A stretch of 64,000 nucleotides of DNA from Globisporangium splendens (lineage: Eukaryota > Oomycota > Peronosporomycetes > Pythiales > Pythiaceae), in assembly GCA_006386115.1 (NCBI GenBank), contig VFIW01000008.1:62001-126000 (forward strand). Reading direction: 5' to 3'. Every line of letters begins with the position of its first letter. Positions within the stretch are counted from its first letter, which is position 1. The notes below the pieces were generated by a model. The model was not told the origin of the DNA and ran no database searches. It saw nothing but the letters and a program-made list of their open reading frames with translations. Of the stretch, positions 42,033 to 52,205 are shown piece by piece. A program made the translations under genes and the position numbers.

Positions 42033-42341
42033 CTACCATTGCAGCATGCGCGTCAGCTGGAAGACGCACTTGGCCGCGTCCGAGCGCGTCGCGAACCCCA
42101 CGCACGCGTCGCCGACCTCCACGCAGGACGTCAGCAGCTGCACAGCGCACTCGGCGACCTCGCGGACCACGAACGCAAGCAGGAAGAGCGAGCACAGCAG
42201 CACGCTCAGCGTCGCCATGAGCTGCACCGTCCACTGGAGCAGCACGAACGCGAGCTTCCAGCCGCAGAACGAGACCTGCGTGAAGCGCATGTAGAGCCAC
42301 AGCAGGCAGCCGTAGGTCGTCGGCATCGCAAGAATGTCCAT
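42033..42341 (-). CDS. Small membrane protein
   Basis: A single exon of 102 residues (MDILAMPTTYGCLL). Two or three hydrophobic helices are seen (about 8-20, 27-45 and 47-68), then an amphipathic Cys-containing tail ending TRMLQW. It lies just upstream of, and in the same direction as, the four-TM gene at 41123 and could be a diverged or truncated relative, but I see no clear alignment. No signal for function. Confidence 0.5.
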   Translation of the reverse strand: MDILAMPTTYGCLLWLYMRFTQVSFCGWKLAFVLLQWTVQLMATLSVLLCSLFLLAFVVREVAECAVQLLTSCVEVGDACVGFATRSDAAKCVFQLTRMLQW

Positions 42342-42939
42342 GGCGCTGTTCTCGGTAGATTGCTTGGTTATGCTTAGAGAGCAGATCGGATACTGAGAGG
42401 CAAGTGGTGATGGCCAATAACACGCCTCACACTTCCGTCCATTTATGTTTTTGTCGACGCAGCAGAATCATGCGCTTTGCGGCAGCTGCATGTGAAAAAA
42501 AAGAATGACGTCGTGGCGCTGTGTCACTGGTGCTTCGGCGCTCATGGCTCTCCACGCAACGTAGATGCGCCATTTGTATGGAACCGCGTCATTCCAACCC
42601 GCTGATTCGCAAGAATGCGCCCATCTTCCTGCTTTCTTTCATTCTTCCCGGTGCCATAGGTTCCATGCTTCAAGGGGTGATTGGCTGGGGAGGAGGGACA
42701 GAGCGCAGAGTGGGATGGTGAGTGATACCGCTTGCCACCCACTGCGTTCGGACACTCCACATTTGCGTGGCCAATGCTTAGCTCTACCATGTAGACGGAG
42801 CCTGCATCGACGCATGGGACGTGGCGATGGAGCTCTTCCGCCAGTTGATATGCTGCGCCCGACAGTTGCCGCCAAGGCTATTGGGTGCTCGTGCTTCACG
42901 CCAAATTCACAGACGTGGAAAGCGCTGTGAAGGCGAGCA
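42342..42939. other. Intergenic region, nothing recognised
   Basis: 598 bases with several short open frames on both strands and no family features. Confidence 0.4.
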
Positions 42940-43383
42940 ATGATGTGGACGATGAAGGCGTTTCTTCTTGCTTTACTAGCGCTTGTTGCTGCCTCCATGG
43001 AGTTTCAGCGAGTGGTGACGTCTGCCTCGCTGTCGTCTGCGCCATCCTCCAACTACGCCACACTTGAGGTTGCGTTGCGATCGCTGAGCCATGAGCGATC
43101 GCCTTTGCAAACAAACAATTCCAGCAGCAGTGACAATGCCACCAGCGGGCCGATCACGATCTTTCCCACGCAGGAAGCGCCGCAAATCCGTCGTCTCCAT
43201 GAACCACATGCGCTGTGGATGGCGTCGAATATCCCGGAATGCCGATTGTCTCGAGGAGACGTGCTGCAGCTTCGCGATGCGTGTGGTAATGTGCGCGTTC
43301 GCGTCATGGCCGAGAATGCGAGCATCACGGAAGACACAGAAGAACAAATACCATTGTGTTGCTTGTCGACTTTTGCACTTTAG
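42940..43383 (+). CDS. Secreted protein, unknown function
   Basis: A single exon of 147 residues. The start is MM or, five codons in, MKAFLLALLALVAAS; the latter gives a textbook signal peptide with cleavage near residue 20. The mature part has three N-glycosylation-like sites (N-N-S-S, N-A-T, N-A-S), a Ser/Asn-rich linker and a C-terminal half with Cys residues (IPECRLSRGDVLQLRDACGN). It contains RSLSHER and IRRLHE but no true R-x-L-R. It could be an extracellular effector-like or wall protein; no family is recognised. Confidence 0.6.
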   Translation: MMWTMKAFLLALLALVAASMEFQRVVTSASLSSAPSSNYATLEVALRSLSHERSPLQTNNSSSSDNATSGPITIFPTQEAPQIRRLHEPHALWMASNIPECRLSRGDVLQLRDACGNVRVRVMAENASITEDTEEQIPLCCLSTFAL

Positions 43384-43626
43384 TTAAGTTTCTAAGTCGA
43401 CAAACTCAACAATTTTCTGAATGATGACACGATGAGTCGAACCTGTATTTTTTGTGTCCTGACGTGAACCGGTTTAGTTTACTTCAGTACACATCATTTT
43501 CTCCTATCTGATGACTACCCGGTAGTCTCACAGTATACCGGATGCGAGAGGATATCGCTTTCCACAGCGCCAGCGACACGCGCCATTCTGCATTTTGAAC
43601 TGCCGACGTAGAGAGAAGACCGCGCA

Positions 43627-45279
43627 ATGGGGGGCAAGCGCGCCGCGCCGGTGTCTTCATCAGCGGTCAGCGGATACCAGACCGGGCAGCTGGACTACAG
43701 CCAGAAGAAGGCGATCTGCCTCAAGAAGCAGGCGACGCCCAAGATCACGCAGGAGCAGCTGCGGCAATGGGCCAAGACCGAGTTCCGCCTCGTCAAGGCA
43801 CCCGGCCAGTCCACGATCTCCGACATCCTCAAGCATGCCGACACGATCCTGGCGCTCGACAGCCGCGCGCTCGAGAGCAAGCGCGTGCGCTCGGTTACGT
43901 TCCCGGAGCTCGACCTGGCGCTCGCCAACTGGGTGCTGCAGTGCGAGGCGCGCAAGGTCAAGGTGTACAACGACCTGATCAAAGCCCAGGCGGCGGTGTT
44001 CTGCGGGCTGCTTGGCATCTCGCCACAGGAGATGCGCTTCTCTGGTGGCTGGCTTGAGTCGTTTAAAGACCGCCACGGCTTCAATTCGTTCAAATCTCTC
44101 GGGAAAGCGTCGACCACTGTCGCTGTCGGTGATGTTGCTGGCAGTAACGCTGGAGATGCGACTGGGGTCTCGATAATCCCTGGGACGAATGTCGATGACA
44201 AGACGCAGCGCATCCGGGATATTCGCGGCTGCAGCGCCAAGTACCCAGTCCAGGACATCTATGCGATGCAGGAAACGGGACTGTTTTACAAATTTGATCT
44301 CGAGGCAGCCAGGAAATACAATGCGCGTGTTACGGTCGCGCTCTGTACGAATGCCGACGGCTCGGATCGTCGGGACCCGCTCGTGATCGGCATGTACAAG
44401 GATCCAAAGTGCTTTGAGGGCAAAACCGCTGAGCAGTACGGTTTTTACTACCGGAGCAACCGCAAATCGTGGATGACGGGGCTGCTCTTCCGGGACTGGG
44501 TTGAGCGTTTCAATTCGAGCATGGGAGCTGCTGGTCGCAAAGTGCTGTTGTTGCTCGATAGTGCAACGTCGCATGTTGTTACGGGCTTGGAGCTAGCAAA
44601 CGTCGAAATTCAACTTCTTCCTGTGGCTGCGACGACAAAGCTGCAGCCCTTGGATGCGGGCATCATACGTGCATTTAAGCTCAAGTACCGTGCGCTGCAC
44701 ATGCAGCACGCGTTAGATCAGGCTGAGGAACTGCAGCGCTGGATGCACAGCGGGGCTCGCCCAAGGACGTCGACGAATATCTACAGTGTCTCGCAACTCA
44801 CCGCGATGCGTTGGATCGAAAGTACGTGGCGAGAAATCTCCGACGAGACGATTCTCAACTGCTTCCAAATGCACAATTTGACGCAGGAACGCACAAAGAC
44901 CCGTCAATCGATGAACCAGATCGAACGAGAGTTGGAAGCCGAGTTGATGGTGAAAATGGATTTTCTTCGTGCCCATGACCCAATGATCGATACCAAGGTG
45001 CTTTCGACGGAAGAAGAAGAGAGTACGATGCCTGTGCATCAGACGTTTAATCCGGAAGATTTCATTGACAAGCTCACTCCTGAAGAGGAAGCCGAAAACA
45101 AGGCGAGTGACGAGCAAACGAGCGCGTTGGCGTCGTACACGATCTCAGAAAAGCTGGATCGAGTCCGGTCCGTGATTCTCATGATGAATGAGTTCTCTGG
45201 TGCTAATGACAACACGATTCGTTCGCTTCGAGACCTGCAGCAATCGCTGAAGGACCAACAGGCGAGTGCGAATATCTAA
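43627..45279 (+). CDS. CENP-B/Tigger-type transposase-derived protein, likely domesticated
   Basis: A single exon of 550 residues. The N-terminal 160 residues hold a CENP-B-like helix-turn-helix pair (QLDYSQKKAICLKK, ITQEQLRQWAKTEF, DLALANWVLQCEARK), and residues about 205-400 are a DDE_1 domain of the pogo superfamily. At the first catalytic position the usual N-x-D-E-T-G-L-F reads Y-A-M-Q-E-T-G-L-F, so the aspartate is replaced by Gln. The second (LLLLDSATSHV, about 308) and third (LQPLDAGIIRAFK, about 340) aspartates are kept. The C-terminal 130 residues are acidic and helical. I found no matching terminal inverted repeats within several hundred bases. An intact 550-codon frame with a lost catalytic residue fits a host gene that binds DNA, like CENP-B or jerky. 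Confidence 0.85.
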   Translation: MGGKRAAPVSSSAVSGYQTGQLDYSQKKAICLKKQATPKITQEQLRQWAKTEFRLVKAPGQSTISDILKHADTILALDSRALESKRVRSVTFPELDLALANWVLQCEARKVKVYNDLIKAQAAVFCGLLGISPQEMRFSGGWLESFKDRHGFNSFKSLGKASTTVAVGDVAGSNAGDATGVSIIPGTNVDDKTQRIRDIRGCSAKYPVQDIYAMQETGLFYKFDLEAARKYNARVTVALCTNADGSDRRDPLVIGMYKDPKCFEGKTAEQYGFYYRSNRKSWMTGLLFRDWVERFNSSMGAAGRKVLLLLDSATSHVVTGLELANVEIQLLPVAATTKLQPLDAGIIRAFKLKYRALHMQHALDQAEELQRWMHSGARPRTSTNIYSVSQLTAMRWIESTWREISDETILNCFQMHNLTQERTKTRQSMNQIERELEAELMVKMDFLRAHDPMIDTKVLSTEEEESTMPVHQTFNPEDFIDKLTPEEEAENKASDEQTSALASYTISEKLDRVRSVILMMNEFSGANDNTIRSLRDLQQSLKDQQASANI

Positions 45280-45655
45280 TTGGGTATGAATCATGATTTT
45301 ATGGTAACGACGGAAAACGAGCGTGAGAATATATGGACATGCTGAAATAAGTGAAGCCTGATTCTTGAATCAACCTTGAGTGAAGATAAAACAAGTCTCG
45401 ACACACGTTTTTGTCAACGAGGACTGCGGACATAACATGTTCGAGGTTTTGACGCCGCTTCGTTCAGAGCCACGAGTATAATCAGACGATTATTCAGACT
45501 TAAGTGTATTGATAAGAGAGTGCTCTGGTCAAAATTCAAAGGTGAGACGGATTTCAAAGTTATGGACGAACTCGAGCGAAAAGGCATCCATACATACTCA
45601 ACGTGTGTACTGACACACTTGACTACACTACAGTTTGTCGAGACACACAGCGTAT
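45280..45655. other. Intergenic region, nothing recognised
   Basis: 376 AT-rich bases between the transposase-derived gene and the secreted-family gene. I looked for a transposon terminal repeat here and found none. Confidence 0.5.
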
Positions 45656-46026
45656 TCAGACACGCAAGCTGCGAAGGCCAGAGTTGGTAGCTTTTTGGGC
45701 TTCAGTTTGACTCGGTGAGCTTGCGGTGGTGGCGTCAACGCTTGAATTCAAGGTTGCAGCAATGGCCGCCGCACTGTTGCCATGGTTCACGTCGCCAAGA
45801 CCGCCGAGATTCGCACTAGCTCCAATAGCAACTCCTTCAGTGACACCAGCGTTGCTTCTTCGTTTAACGAGAGGCTCAGGTACCTGTTTGCATTGACAGC
45901 AGCGCTGGACCCGAATTGGACGATGCTGAAGGTTTCTGCGGTTTCGCTCACGGCACCGACCGCAGAGAACGAGGTGGCAACGCAAACGATGGCGCAGACA
46001 GCAAAGAGTTTGCTGTTCAAAAGCAT
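45656..46026 (-). pseudogene. Secreted C-terminal-RxLR family member, frameshifted
   Basis: ATG 46026 opens a signal peptide (MLLNSKLFAVCAIVCVATSF, cleavage near VGA) and continues to about 45885. From there the family-like sequence (GVTEGVAIGASANLGGLGD and later QKATNSGLRSLRV) continues in another frame to the stop at 45656. The total length is two bases off a codon multiple. A 26 bp intron would be needed to fix this, which is too short, so I read it as a frameshift (real or an assembly error). The end RSLRV parallels RSLRA and RNLRSE in the neighbouring secreted genes. Confidence 0.6.
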
Positions 46027-47568
46027 GGCGGAACAAGTCTTGATGTGGGAGGGGGTGATGTTGAGTGACAGCGATTTTTCGGAATGGAAGCCAAGCAGTC
46101 AATTAATGCAGCAGACCCGATTTTTCCATAGACATCAGTCCACGCTTGTTGAAGTCCCTTTTGAGCAGTGTTAACCTTCTGACTTCAGCATTGCAGGAAA
46201 AGGGACACTACAAAATGAGCTTCAAGATGTATCATCATATAGACGAGTATGCTTTGACATACACCAGGTATCCAAGTGCCGGTTCGTGATGACCACCCTC
46301 CGAGTGACGAGCAGCTGGACCCAAACATGTGGATGAGGATGGTTCAAAACCAGAGTCATTTGGAAATAACGAGGTGGAGACCACACACATTAGCCCCACC
46401 AGCCGCTAGAGTTATCCACTGTGATCGCAAATTGATGGTTGGTCGAAATCAGCCGAAAAATTCGCGAGTTTTTCAAGTGACCTTTACGCAGTGCTCAGCA
46501 ACTGTATGTTCTAACGACGCGCGAGATCTTGTGTTCAGGGAAAATCCTTACTTCAATCTTGCGCAATTTCTGAGCAACCAAATGCAACAGCGCGCGACTT
46601 TATTTCGACGAGATTTGGCGAACTGAGACTGCTTACATCCGTGACGATCGTAGCGCATTGCTCATGATCAAGACGCTGTTTTGTTGATCCACGTTGGCAC
46701 AATTCCTGGAGCAGGATCTACATTTTGTAAACACGCCATGAAGATGCCAACTCCCAAACATCACTTGTATCTATTACGAGTCGGAGCAACCGTTGCGTAC
46801 CGAGGCTGTGAAGGGATTGCCATCGTGCCTCATTTCATGCTGCATGAGTGAACTAGTCGACGTTCTACCTTACATTTGAGCTCATGTGCAGCTGTAGACG
46901 TCAACTGGTACCACCCTTTCTTTGTTCTTTGATTAGCGAAGAGTCAGAATGATGAGACGTTGCCGACATGCCGTGCGACTGAGATGGGTACAGATTTGGA
47001 TCTTCAGCACACGAGAAAAGACGCAAAAGCCAGAGTCCAGATGGACAGAAAGGTAAAGACGGAAAGCGTCCACGTCATACGATCAACAGATACACACCAG
47101 CAGTTGCTTCAAGGATATTGGGGGGAAGTGGCTGAGCCGTTTGATAGACAAGCCACTGGTTCAATATGTTGCTGTACGGCGCAAAAAATCGCCCACATCA
47201 GATGCCTTTCTGCCCAATGCATCCATGAGAGCGGGTGCTGTCTTCGCGAGCCAGGCAACTATCCAAATTTCCCCAGCTCAGATGGTCATGCATCTGGCGA
47301 CAACTCCTGCTGAATCAAAATCAAGCTTATCCGAATATCGAGAGCCACGATGAAGCAACGACAACTTCAGTTTCTGGATACAATCGCCTCCCGCAAACGC
47401 CTGGCCTTCTCAAGCGACTTGATTGAACCTGCTCATTCTCAAAAAGTTCATCTCCTGCTCACGTGCAACTACCAAGTATTGCACACTCCAGTTCCTCTCC
47501 ACACAACCTTCCGTCTCGTGTGTGGCTCTTTGTTCTCCTGTTCATCAACCAAAAACTCCAAGTCAAGT
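46027..47568. other. Intergenic region in the secreted-gene island, 1.5 kb
   Basis: No gene is supported. Several open frames of 60-117 codons have no signal peptide or family features. The right end must hold the promoter of the repeat protein at 47569. Confidence 0.4.
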
Positions 47569-49722
47569 ATGTTGTCAAGCAAGCAATTCCTCGCTTTCTG
47601 TGCTCTCAGTGTCGCTGTGTTATCTGGCGTGAATGCGTCCAGTGAAGCCGCGCAAACGTATTACTATGGCGGCGACAGTACCGGCACAAATGTCGGCGCC
47701 AACACTGGCGTGAGTGTTTCTTCATTGTTAAATGGGTACGTCAGTCCTCAAGTCCAAACCAGCACGGAGAAGACAACGGTGTCAGGTGCAGCCAGCGACA
47801 CACTTTCAAGTCAAACGAACAAAGGCACGAGTGTCGACACGTCGAAGACTGTGTCTGGTGGTGCTTCTGGCGGCGTGTCTGTGAGTGGCGGTGCGAGCGG
47901 GACTTCTGGTGCCTCGAAGGGTGTGTCTGGCAGCGTGAGCGTCGACACGTCGAAGACTGTGTCTGGTGGTGCTTCTGGCGGCGTGTCTGTGAGTGGCGGT
48001 GCGAGCGGGACTTCTGGTGCCTCGAAGGGTATGTCTGGCAGCGTGAGCGTCGACACGTCGAAGACTGTGTCTGGTGGTGCTTCTGGCGGCGTGTCTGTGA
48101 GTGGCGGTGCGAGCGGGACTTCTGGTGCCTCGAAGGGTGTGTCTGCAGCGTGAGCGTCGATACGTCGAACTGGTCTGGTGGTGCTTCTGGCGGGTGTCTG
48201 TGAGTGGCGGTTTGCTGAGGGGATTCTGGTGCCTCGAAGGGTGTGTCTGCAGCGTGAGGCGTCGACACGTCGAAGACTGTGTCTGGGTGGTGCTTCTGGC
48301 GGCGTGTCTGTGAGTGGCGGTGCGAGCGGGACTTCTGGTGCCTCGAAGGGGTGGTATGTCTGGCAGCGGTGAGCGTCGACACGTCGAAGGACTGGGTCTG
48401 GTGGGCTTTGGCGGGTGTCTGTGAGGTGGCGGTGCGAGCGGGATCTGGTGCCGAAGGGTGTGTCTGGCAGCGTGGCGTCGACACTAGAAGGAATACTTGT
48501 CTGGTGGTGCTGGGCTGGCGCGTGTCGGTGAGTGGCGGTGCGAGCGGGACTTCTGGTGCCTCGAGGGAGTGTCTGGCAGGTGAGCGTCGACACGTCGAAG
48601 ACTGTGTCTGGTGTGGTGGGCGGCGGCGTATGTGTGGTGGCGGGTGGGCGAATTCTCGGTTGCATTCGAGCGGAAGGGTATGTCTGGCAGCGTGAGCGTC
48701 GACACGTCGAAGACTGTGTCTGGTGGTGCTTCTGGCGGCGTGTCTGTTGTGAGTGGCGGTGCGAGCGGGACTTCTGGTGCCTCGAAGGGTGTGTCTGGCA
48801 GCGTGAGCGTCGACACGTCGAAGACTGGGGTCTGGTGGTGCTTCTGGCGGCGTGTCCTGGTGAGTGGCGGTGCGAGCGGGATTCTGGTGCCTCGAAGGGT
48901 GTGTTGGCAGCGTGAGCGTCGCCGTCGAAGATGTGTCTGGTGGTGCTTCTGGCGGCGTGTCGTGATGCGTGCGAGGGGAGATCGAAGGGTATGTGGGCAG
49001 CGGGAGCGTCGAACGTCGAAGACGGTCTGGTGGTGCTTCGGCGGCGTGTCTGTGGAGTGGCGGTGCGAGCGGGACTTCTGGTGCCTCGAAGGTATGTCTG
49101 GCAGCGTGAGCGTCGACACGTCGTGAAGACTGTGCGGTTGGTGCTTCTTGGGGTGTCTTGTGAGTGGCGGTGCGAGCGGGACTTCTGGTGCCTCGAGGGT
49201 GTGTCTGGGCAGCGTGAGCGTCGAAACGTCGAAGACTGTGCTGGTGGTGCTTATGTGTCGGCGTGGTGATGAGTGGCGTGTCTGTGAGTGGCGGTTTGCG
49301 AGCCGGACTTCTGGTGCCTCGAAGGGTTGTCTGGCAGCGTGAGCGTCGACACGTCGAAGACTGTGTCTGGTGGTGCTTCTGGCGGCGTGTCTGTGAGTGG
49401 CGGTGCGAGCGGGACTTCTGGTGCCTCGAAGGGTATGTCTGGCAGCGTGAGCGTCGACACGTCGAAGACTGTGTCTGGTGGTGCTTCTGGCGGCGTGTCT
49501 GTGAGTGGCGGTGCGAGCGGGACTTCTGGTGCCTCGAAGGGTGTGTCTGGCAGCGTGAGCGTCGACACGTCGAAGACTGTGTCTGGTGGTGCTTCTGGCG
49601 GCGTGTCTGTGAGTGGCGGTGCGAGCGGGACTTCTGGTGCCTCGAAGGGTGTGTTGAGTTCGTCCTCTGATACTAGCTCAGTGAAGCAGTCGTATGGCCG
49701 CCGTAACCTGCGCTCTGAGTAG
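47569..49722 (+). CDS. Secreted 36-residue-repeat protein with C-terminal RNLR, frame broken by indels
   Basis: The ATG at 47569 opens a signal peptide (MLSSKQFLAFCALSVAVL, cleavage near VNA), followed by a Ser/Thr/Gly-rich head with short Tyr motif TYYYGG. From about residue 87 a 36-residue unit repeats: it contains VDTSKTVSGGASGGV and GGASGTSGASKG. The first three and last three or four units are near perfect; the middle is full of 1-2 base indels that break the frame from 48138. The last part, in frame again, ends SSDTSSVKQSYGRRNLRSE at 49722. The total length (2154 bases) is a whole number of codons. I read it as one gene for a long Ser/Gly-rich surface or matrix protein of about 700 residues. 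It belongs with the small secreted proteins nearby by its signal peptide and R-x-L-R end. Confidence 0.65.
47829..49655 (+). repeat. 108 bp minisatellite array, about 17 copies
   Basis: The unit is 108 bases (36 codons) and contains GTCGACACGTCGAAGACTGT and GGTGCGAGCGGGACTTCTGG. The end units are nearly identical. Central units (about 48140-49330) differ mostly by single-base gains and losses, often in G runs, rather than by substitutions. That pattern suggests uncorrected long-read errors in a repeat. No spacers are present, so this is not a CRISPR array. Confidence 0.9.
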
Positions 49723-50631
49723 GCTTTCAGAAGTTGTAGTTTGTTTTTTGCGCGTACTCTGTGCGTAAATTAAACGTCGTTGGCATCAGTTGAGGTTTTT
49801 GTTGACGTGCTCTCAATATACTTTAGTTGGGATCCGTCACAAAGCACGCCGAGCCGCATCATCCTTACATCAATTGCTTGTTCTTGTTATTACAGACTTG
49901 AGCATTGCCTCGGTTCGCTGAGACGATGGATCAAAGTAGTTCATAATCTGAGAGTGGCACACGACTGCAAAAGGCGCATGCACACACAACACAGCAGACG
50001 GGTTCTTGTGAAATCAGTTTCTCGAAGAGTTAGGATTTTTGGTTCGTTCGTGCTTGCTACCAGGTACATCAATATCAAAGCGGACAGGAAGTGCAAAAGC
50101 CGAAATCCGATGTTTTAAGGGAAACCCCTCCGTTGAGACAAGGGGAACCCGACACCGAATGCAATCAAGCGTAGCAAAAGCTGCGGCTGCGAAGACCTTT
50201 CTATACGAAAAACCTTCTTGAAAACAGCGATGATAGATTTTATGGAGGCTACTCTACCTGTCGTAAAGACATATCAGCAGTACTGACGTTCTGTTTGATG
50301 GAAAGGAATGTCGTTGCTATGAAACTCGAGCCGTCCAGTCCCGTCTCTTCATCTTTTTTTTCCTCCTAGCTAAGACGTAAGAATGCCATAACCGCATGAA
50401 GCAAATAGACGAGTTGCTCTAAGACAATGACAAAAGCATCTCAAGATGCAGAGCCAAGGGCTTGCGGTCCAGAACAAACGGCTCAGTTGAAAAGGTACCC
50501 AGTGTATATGCACCTATACCCAACACTGACCGTCAGCGCCATGGCAACACTGATCTTTCTTCTGAGAGACACTTCATTCTCAAAAAGCACTCCGCCCGCT
50601 CAAGTTCATCTATTCTGTCAGAACCAACAGT
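49723..50631. other. Intergenic region, nothing recognised
   Basis: 909 bases between two secreted-family genes. A possible initiator for the next gene is at 50574-50587. Confidence 0.4.
50574..50587 (+). promoter_or_regulatory. Possible initiator of the small secreted gene
   Basis: TCATTCTCAAAAAG matches the TCAYTYY core and starts like the flanking element. It lies 58 bases before ATG 50632. Confidence 0.4.
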
Positions 50632-50862
50632 ATGTTCTCCATCAAGCGTATCATCACGTTTTGTGTCGCCACTGCTGCTTTCGTGTCCCCCGTGGAATGC
50701 CAAAGTACCGGATCGTTCGTGGATGTCGGTGGTATCATAAACATCGTCTCGAAGATCGTGCAGTCGTCAATGAATCGAGATGTGAGCGGCATCGTGGGCA
50801 ATTCGTTGGGCTTTGCAAATTTGAGCGGAAACAACAGCGGGCGACGCAGCCTGCGCGCCTAA
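50632..50862 (+). CDS. Small secreted protein with C-terminal RSLR
   Basis: A single exon of 76 residues: signal peptide MFSIKRIITFCVATAAFVS with likely cleavage after VECQ or nearby, then a short mature part rich in Val, Ile, Ser, Gly and Asn, ending NNSGRRSLRA. Its layout (M, basic residue, F-C core, Ser/Gly/Asn-rich middle, R-x-L-R within the last five residues) matches the proteins at 45656-46026 and 47569-49722. A short, cleavable R-x-L-R tail is unlike classical effectors, where that motif follows the signal peptide. No known family. Confidence 0.65.
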   Translation: MFSIKRIITFCVATAAFVSPVECQSTGSFVDVGGIINIVSKIVQSSMNRDVSGIVGNSLGFANLSGNNSGRRSLRA

Positions 50863-51426
50863 CAGCATCGTGTGTCTTCTCGTCTCGTGCGTCGTGGAGG
50901 AAGTACAGTGATAAGTATGTGTGTGCTCTTTTCTTTTAGCGATGGGTGCTGCTTTGACCCAATCTCGGAATATTTCGTCGAAGTAAGTCATTGTAATGCC
51001 GTCTTTAGTTGTTTCGTTTGTAAATGTGATCGTTTTCTCCACTTGAGACGTTCGTCCTTATTTCATTCAAGTGGTCGCTAGAGCCCAATTACTATTGTTT
51101 CCATAGATTTCGTTGCGTTTGACGCATTTGAAGCCGTTCATGTCTGGAGCCATCTGATCATTGTTGCTGGCACTACATCGGATTTCATACTACCATAGCT
51201 TTAAAAATCCAAGTTGCAGGCCGTCTCCGTCTATGGCAATCCTGGCACCATGCACAAAACTCCAGAGACAGTCTTCGATTCTAAAGACCACGCTGTTGCC
51301 ATTATCTGTCTTTTGCACAGCATGTGTTATCTTTCACTTGGTCATGTCTCTTCAAAGAAGACACTTTGAACTCGCTTGATTGGCACACACAACACAATCT
51401 CAGGTGATTGGCTGTTAACCAACCTC
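50863..51426. other. Intergenic region, nothing recognised
   Basis: 564 bases within the secreted-gene island with no supported gene. Confidence 0.4.
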
Positions 51427-51713
51427 ATGGTCAAATGCAAAAAGAACAAGATCTTTGCCATGCGCACTTTTGCATTGCCCAGTGGGGAGCGACGCCAAGT
51501 GGTCTGTCATCGTAAGGACTCCCCTGCCCACGCATTCTGCGGACATTATCTCACACGATACCACTCAAAATACGGCGTCAATCCCTGTCATTGGCGTGAG
51601 CGTCAGTGTCGCGAACCCCGGTGGAAACGGACGGGAACGCGGCTGCGAGCCCAAACGCCAGCGCAAGCATTCAGCAGCAGGGCAACGCAGCAAGACGGGA
51701 CCTGCGCGCTTGA
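51427..51713 (+). pseudogene. Decayed secreted C-terminal-RxLR family member
   Basis: One frame reads a Ser/Gly/Asn-rich stretch (SIPVIGVSVSVANPGGN) and the next frame continues ASPNASASIQQQGNAARRDLRA with a stop at 51713. The Ser/Asn/Ala composition and the final RDLRA match the neighbouring family members, but the N-terminal signal peptide is not intact and at least one frameshift is needed. The start (ATG 51427) is only nominal. This is a tentative relic. Confidence 0.4.
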
Positions 51714-52205
51714 AGAAGATAAAAGCTCGCAAAGAGCAGCTCTAGCTGTGCATGTCTTTTCAGGATCCATGTCTATAAACCTGCCAAACAGCCTACACTC
51801 CTCCGTACCGTTTTACCCTTAATAGAGAGCTCTTCTCTCTTTCTGAACTGGGGCCAGTATTGAGGCGTGTCGCTACCACCCACCCGCGTCCACCAACAAG
51901 GAGCTCCGCAAGCACCAAGAGATCCACTCAAATCCGAGCATTTCCGTTCACCCGCGCGTGCGTCCGCTGCTGTCCCCACACGCACTACACGCTCGCTGCA
52001 CCATCTGCAGCCTACACTCAGTGCATCTCAGCGTGTTACGTCGCTGTCCGCCAGTCAAAGCGCGCAATAGGTGACGAGAGCGAAGTCACGCGTTGTGTGC
52101 GTTTTTAGTGTCGCTTGAAACGGCGCGGCTGCTCCTCCACGCCACACGTTTGCGATTTAAAAGACAAGTAAACGCGACCGTTGCGACCACTTTCCGCCAG
52201 CTACG
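51714..52205. other. Intergenic region upstream of the deubiquitinase gene
   Basis: 492 bases holding the USP promoter. No other gene is seen. Confidence 0.45.

Noticed and set aside
43384..45655. Terminal inverted repeats around the transposase-derived gene
   Set aside because: CAGTATA at about 43530 resembles a pogo terminus, but no matching inverted partner was found downstream.
45656..46026. A 26 bp intron to restore the frame of the secreted gene
   Set aside because: Introns that short are not spliced in oomycetes as far as known, and no alternative donor and acceptor pair gives the right phase.
47741..49568. Long open frames on the minus strand across the minisatellite (Pro/Thr/Arg/His-rich)
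   Set aside because: They arise because the repeat unit is open in several frames. They have no signal peptide or start context and change frame at the same indels.
47829..49655. Possible CRISPR array
   Set aside because: Repeats are contiguous and coding, with no unique spacers, and the genome is eukaryotic.
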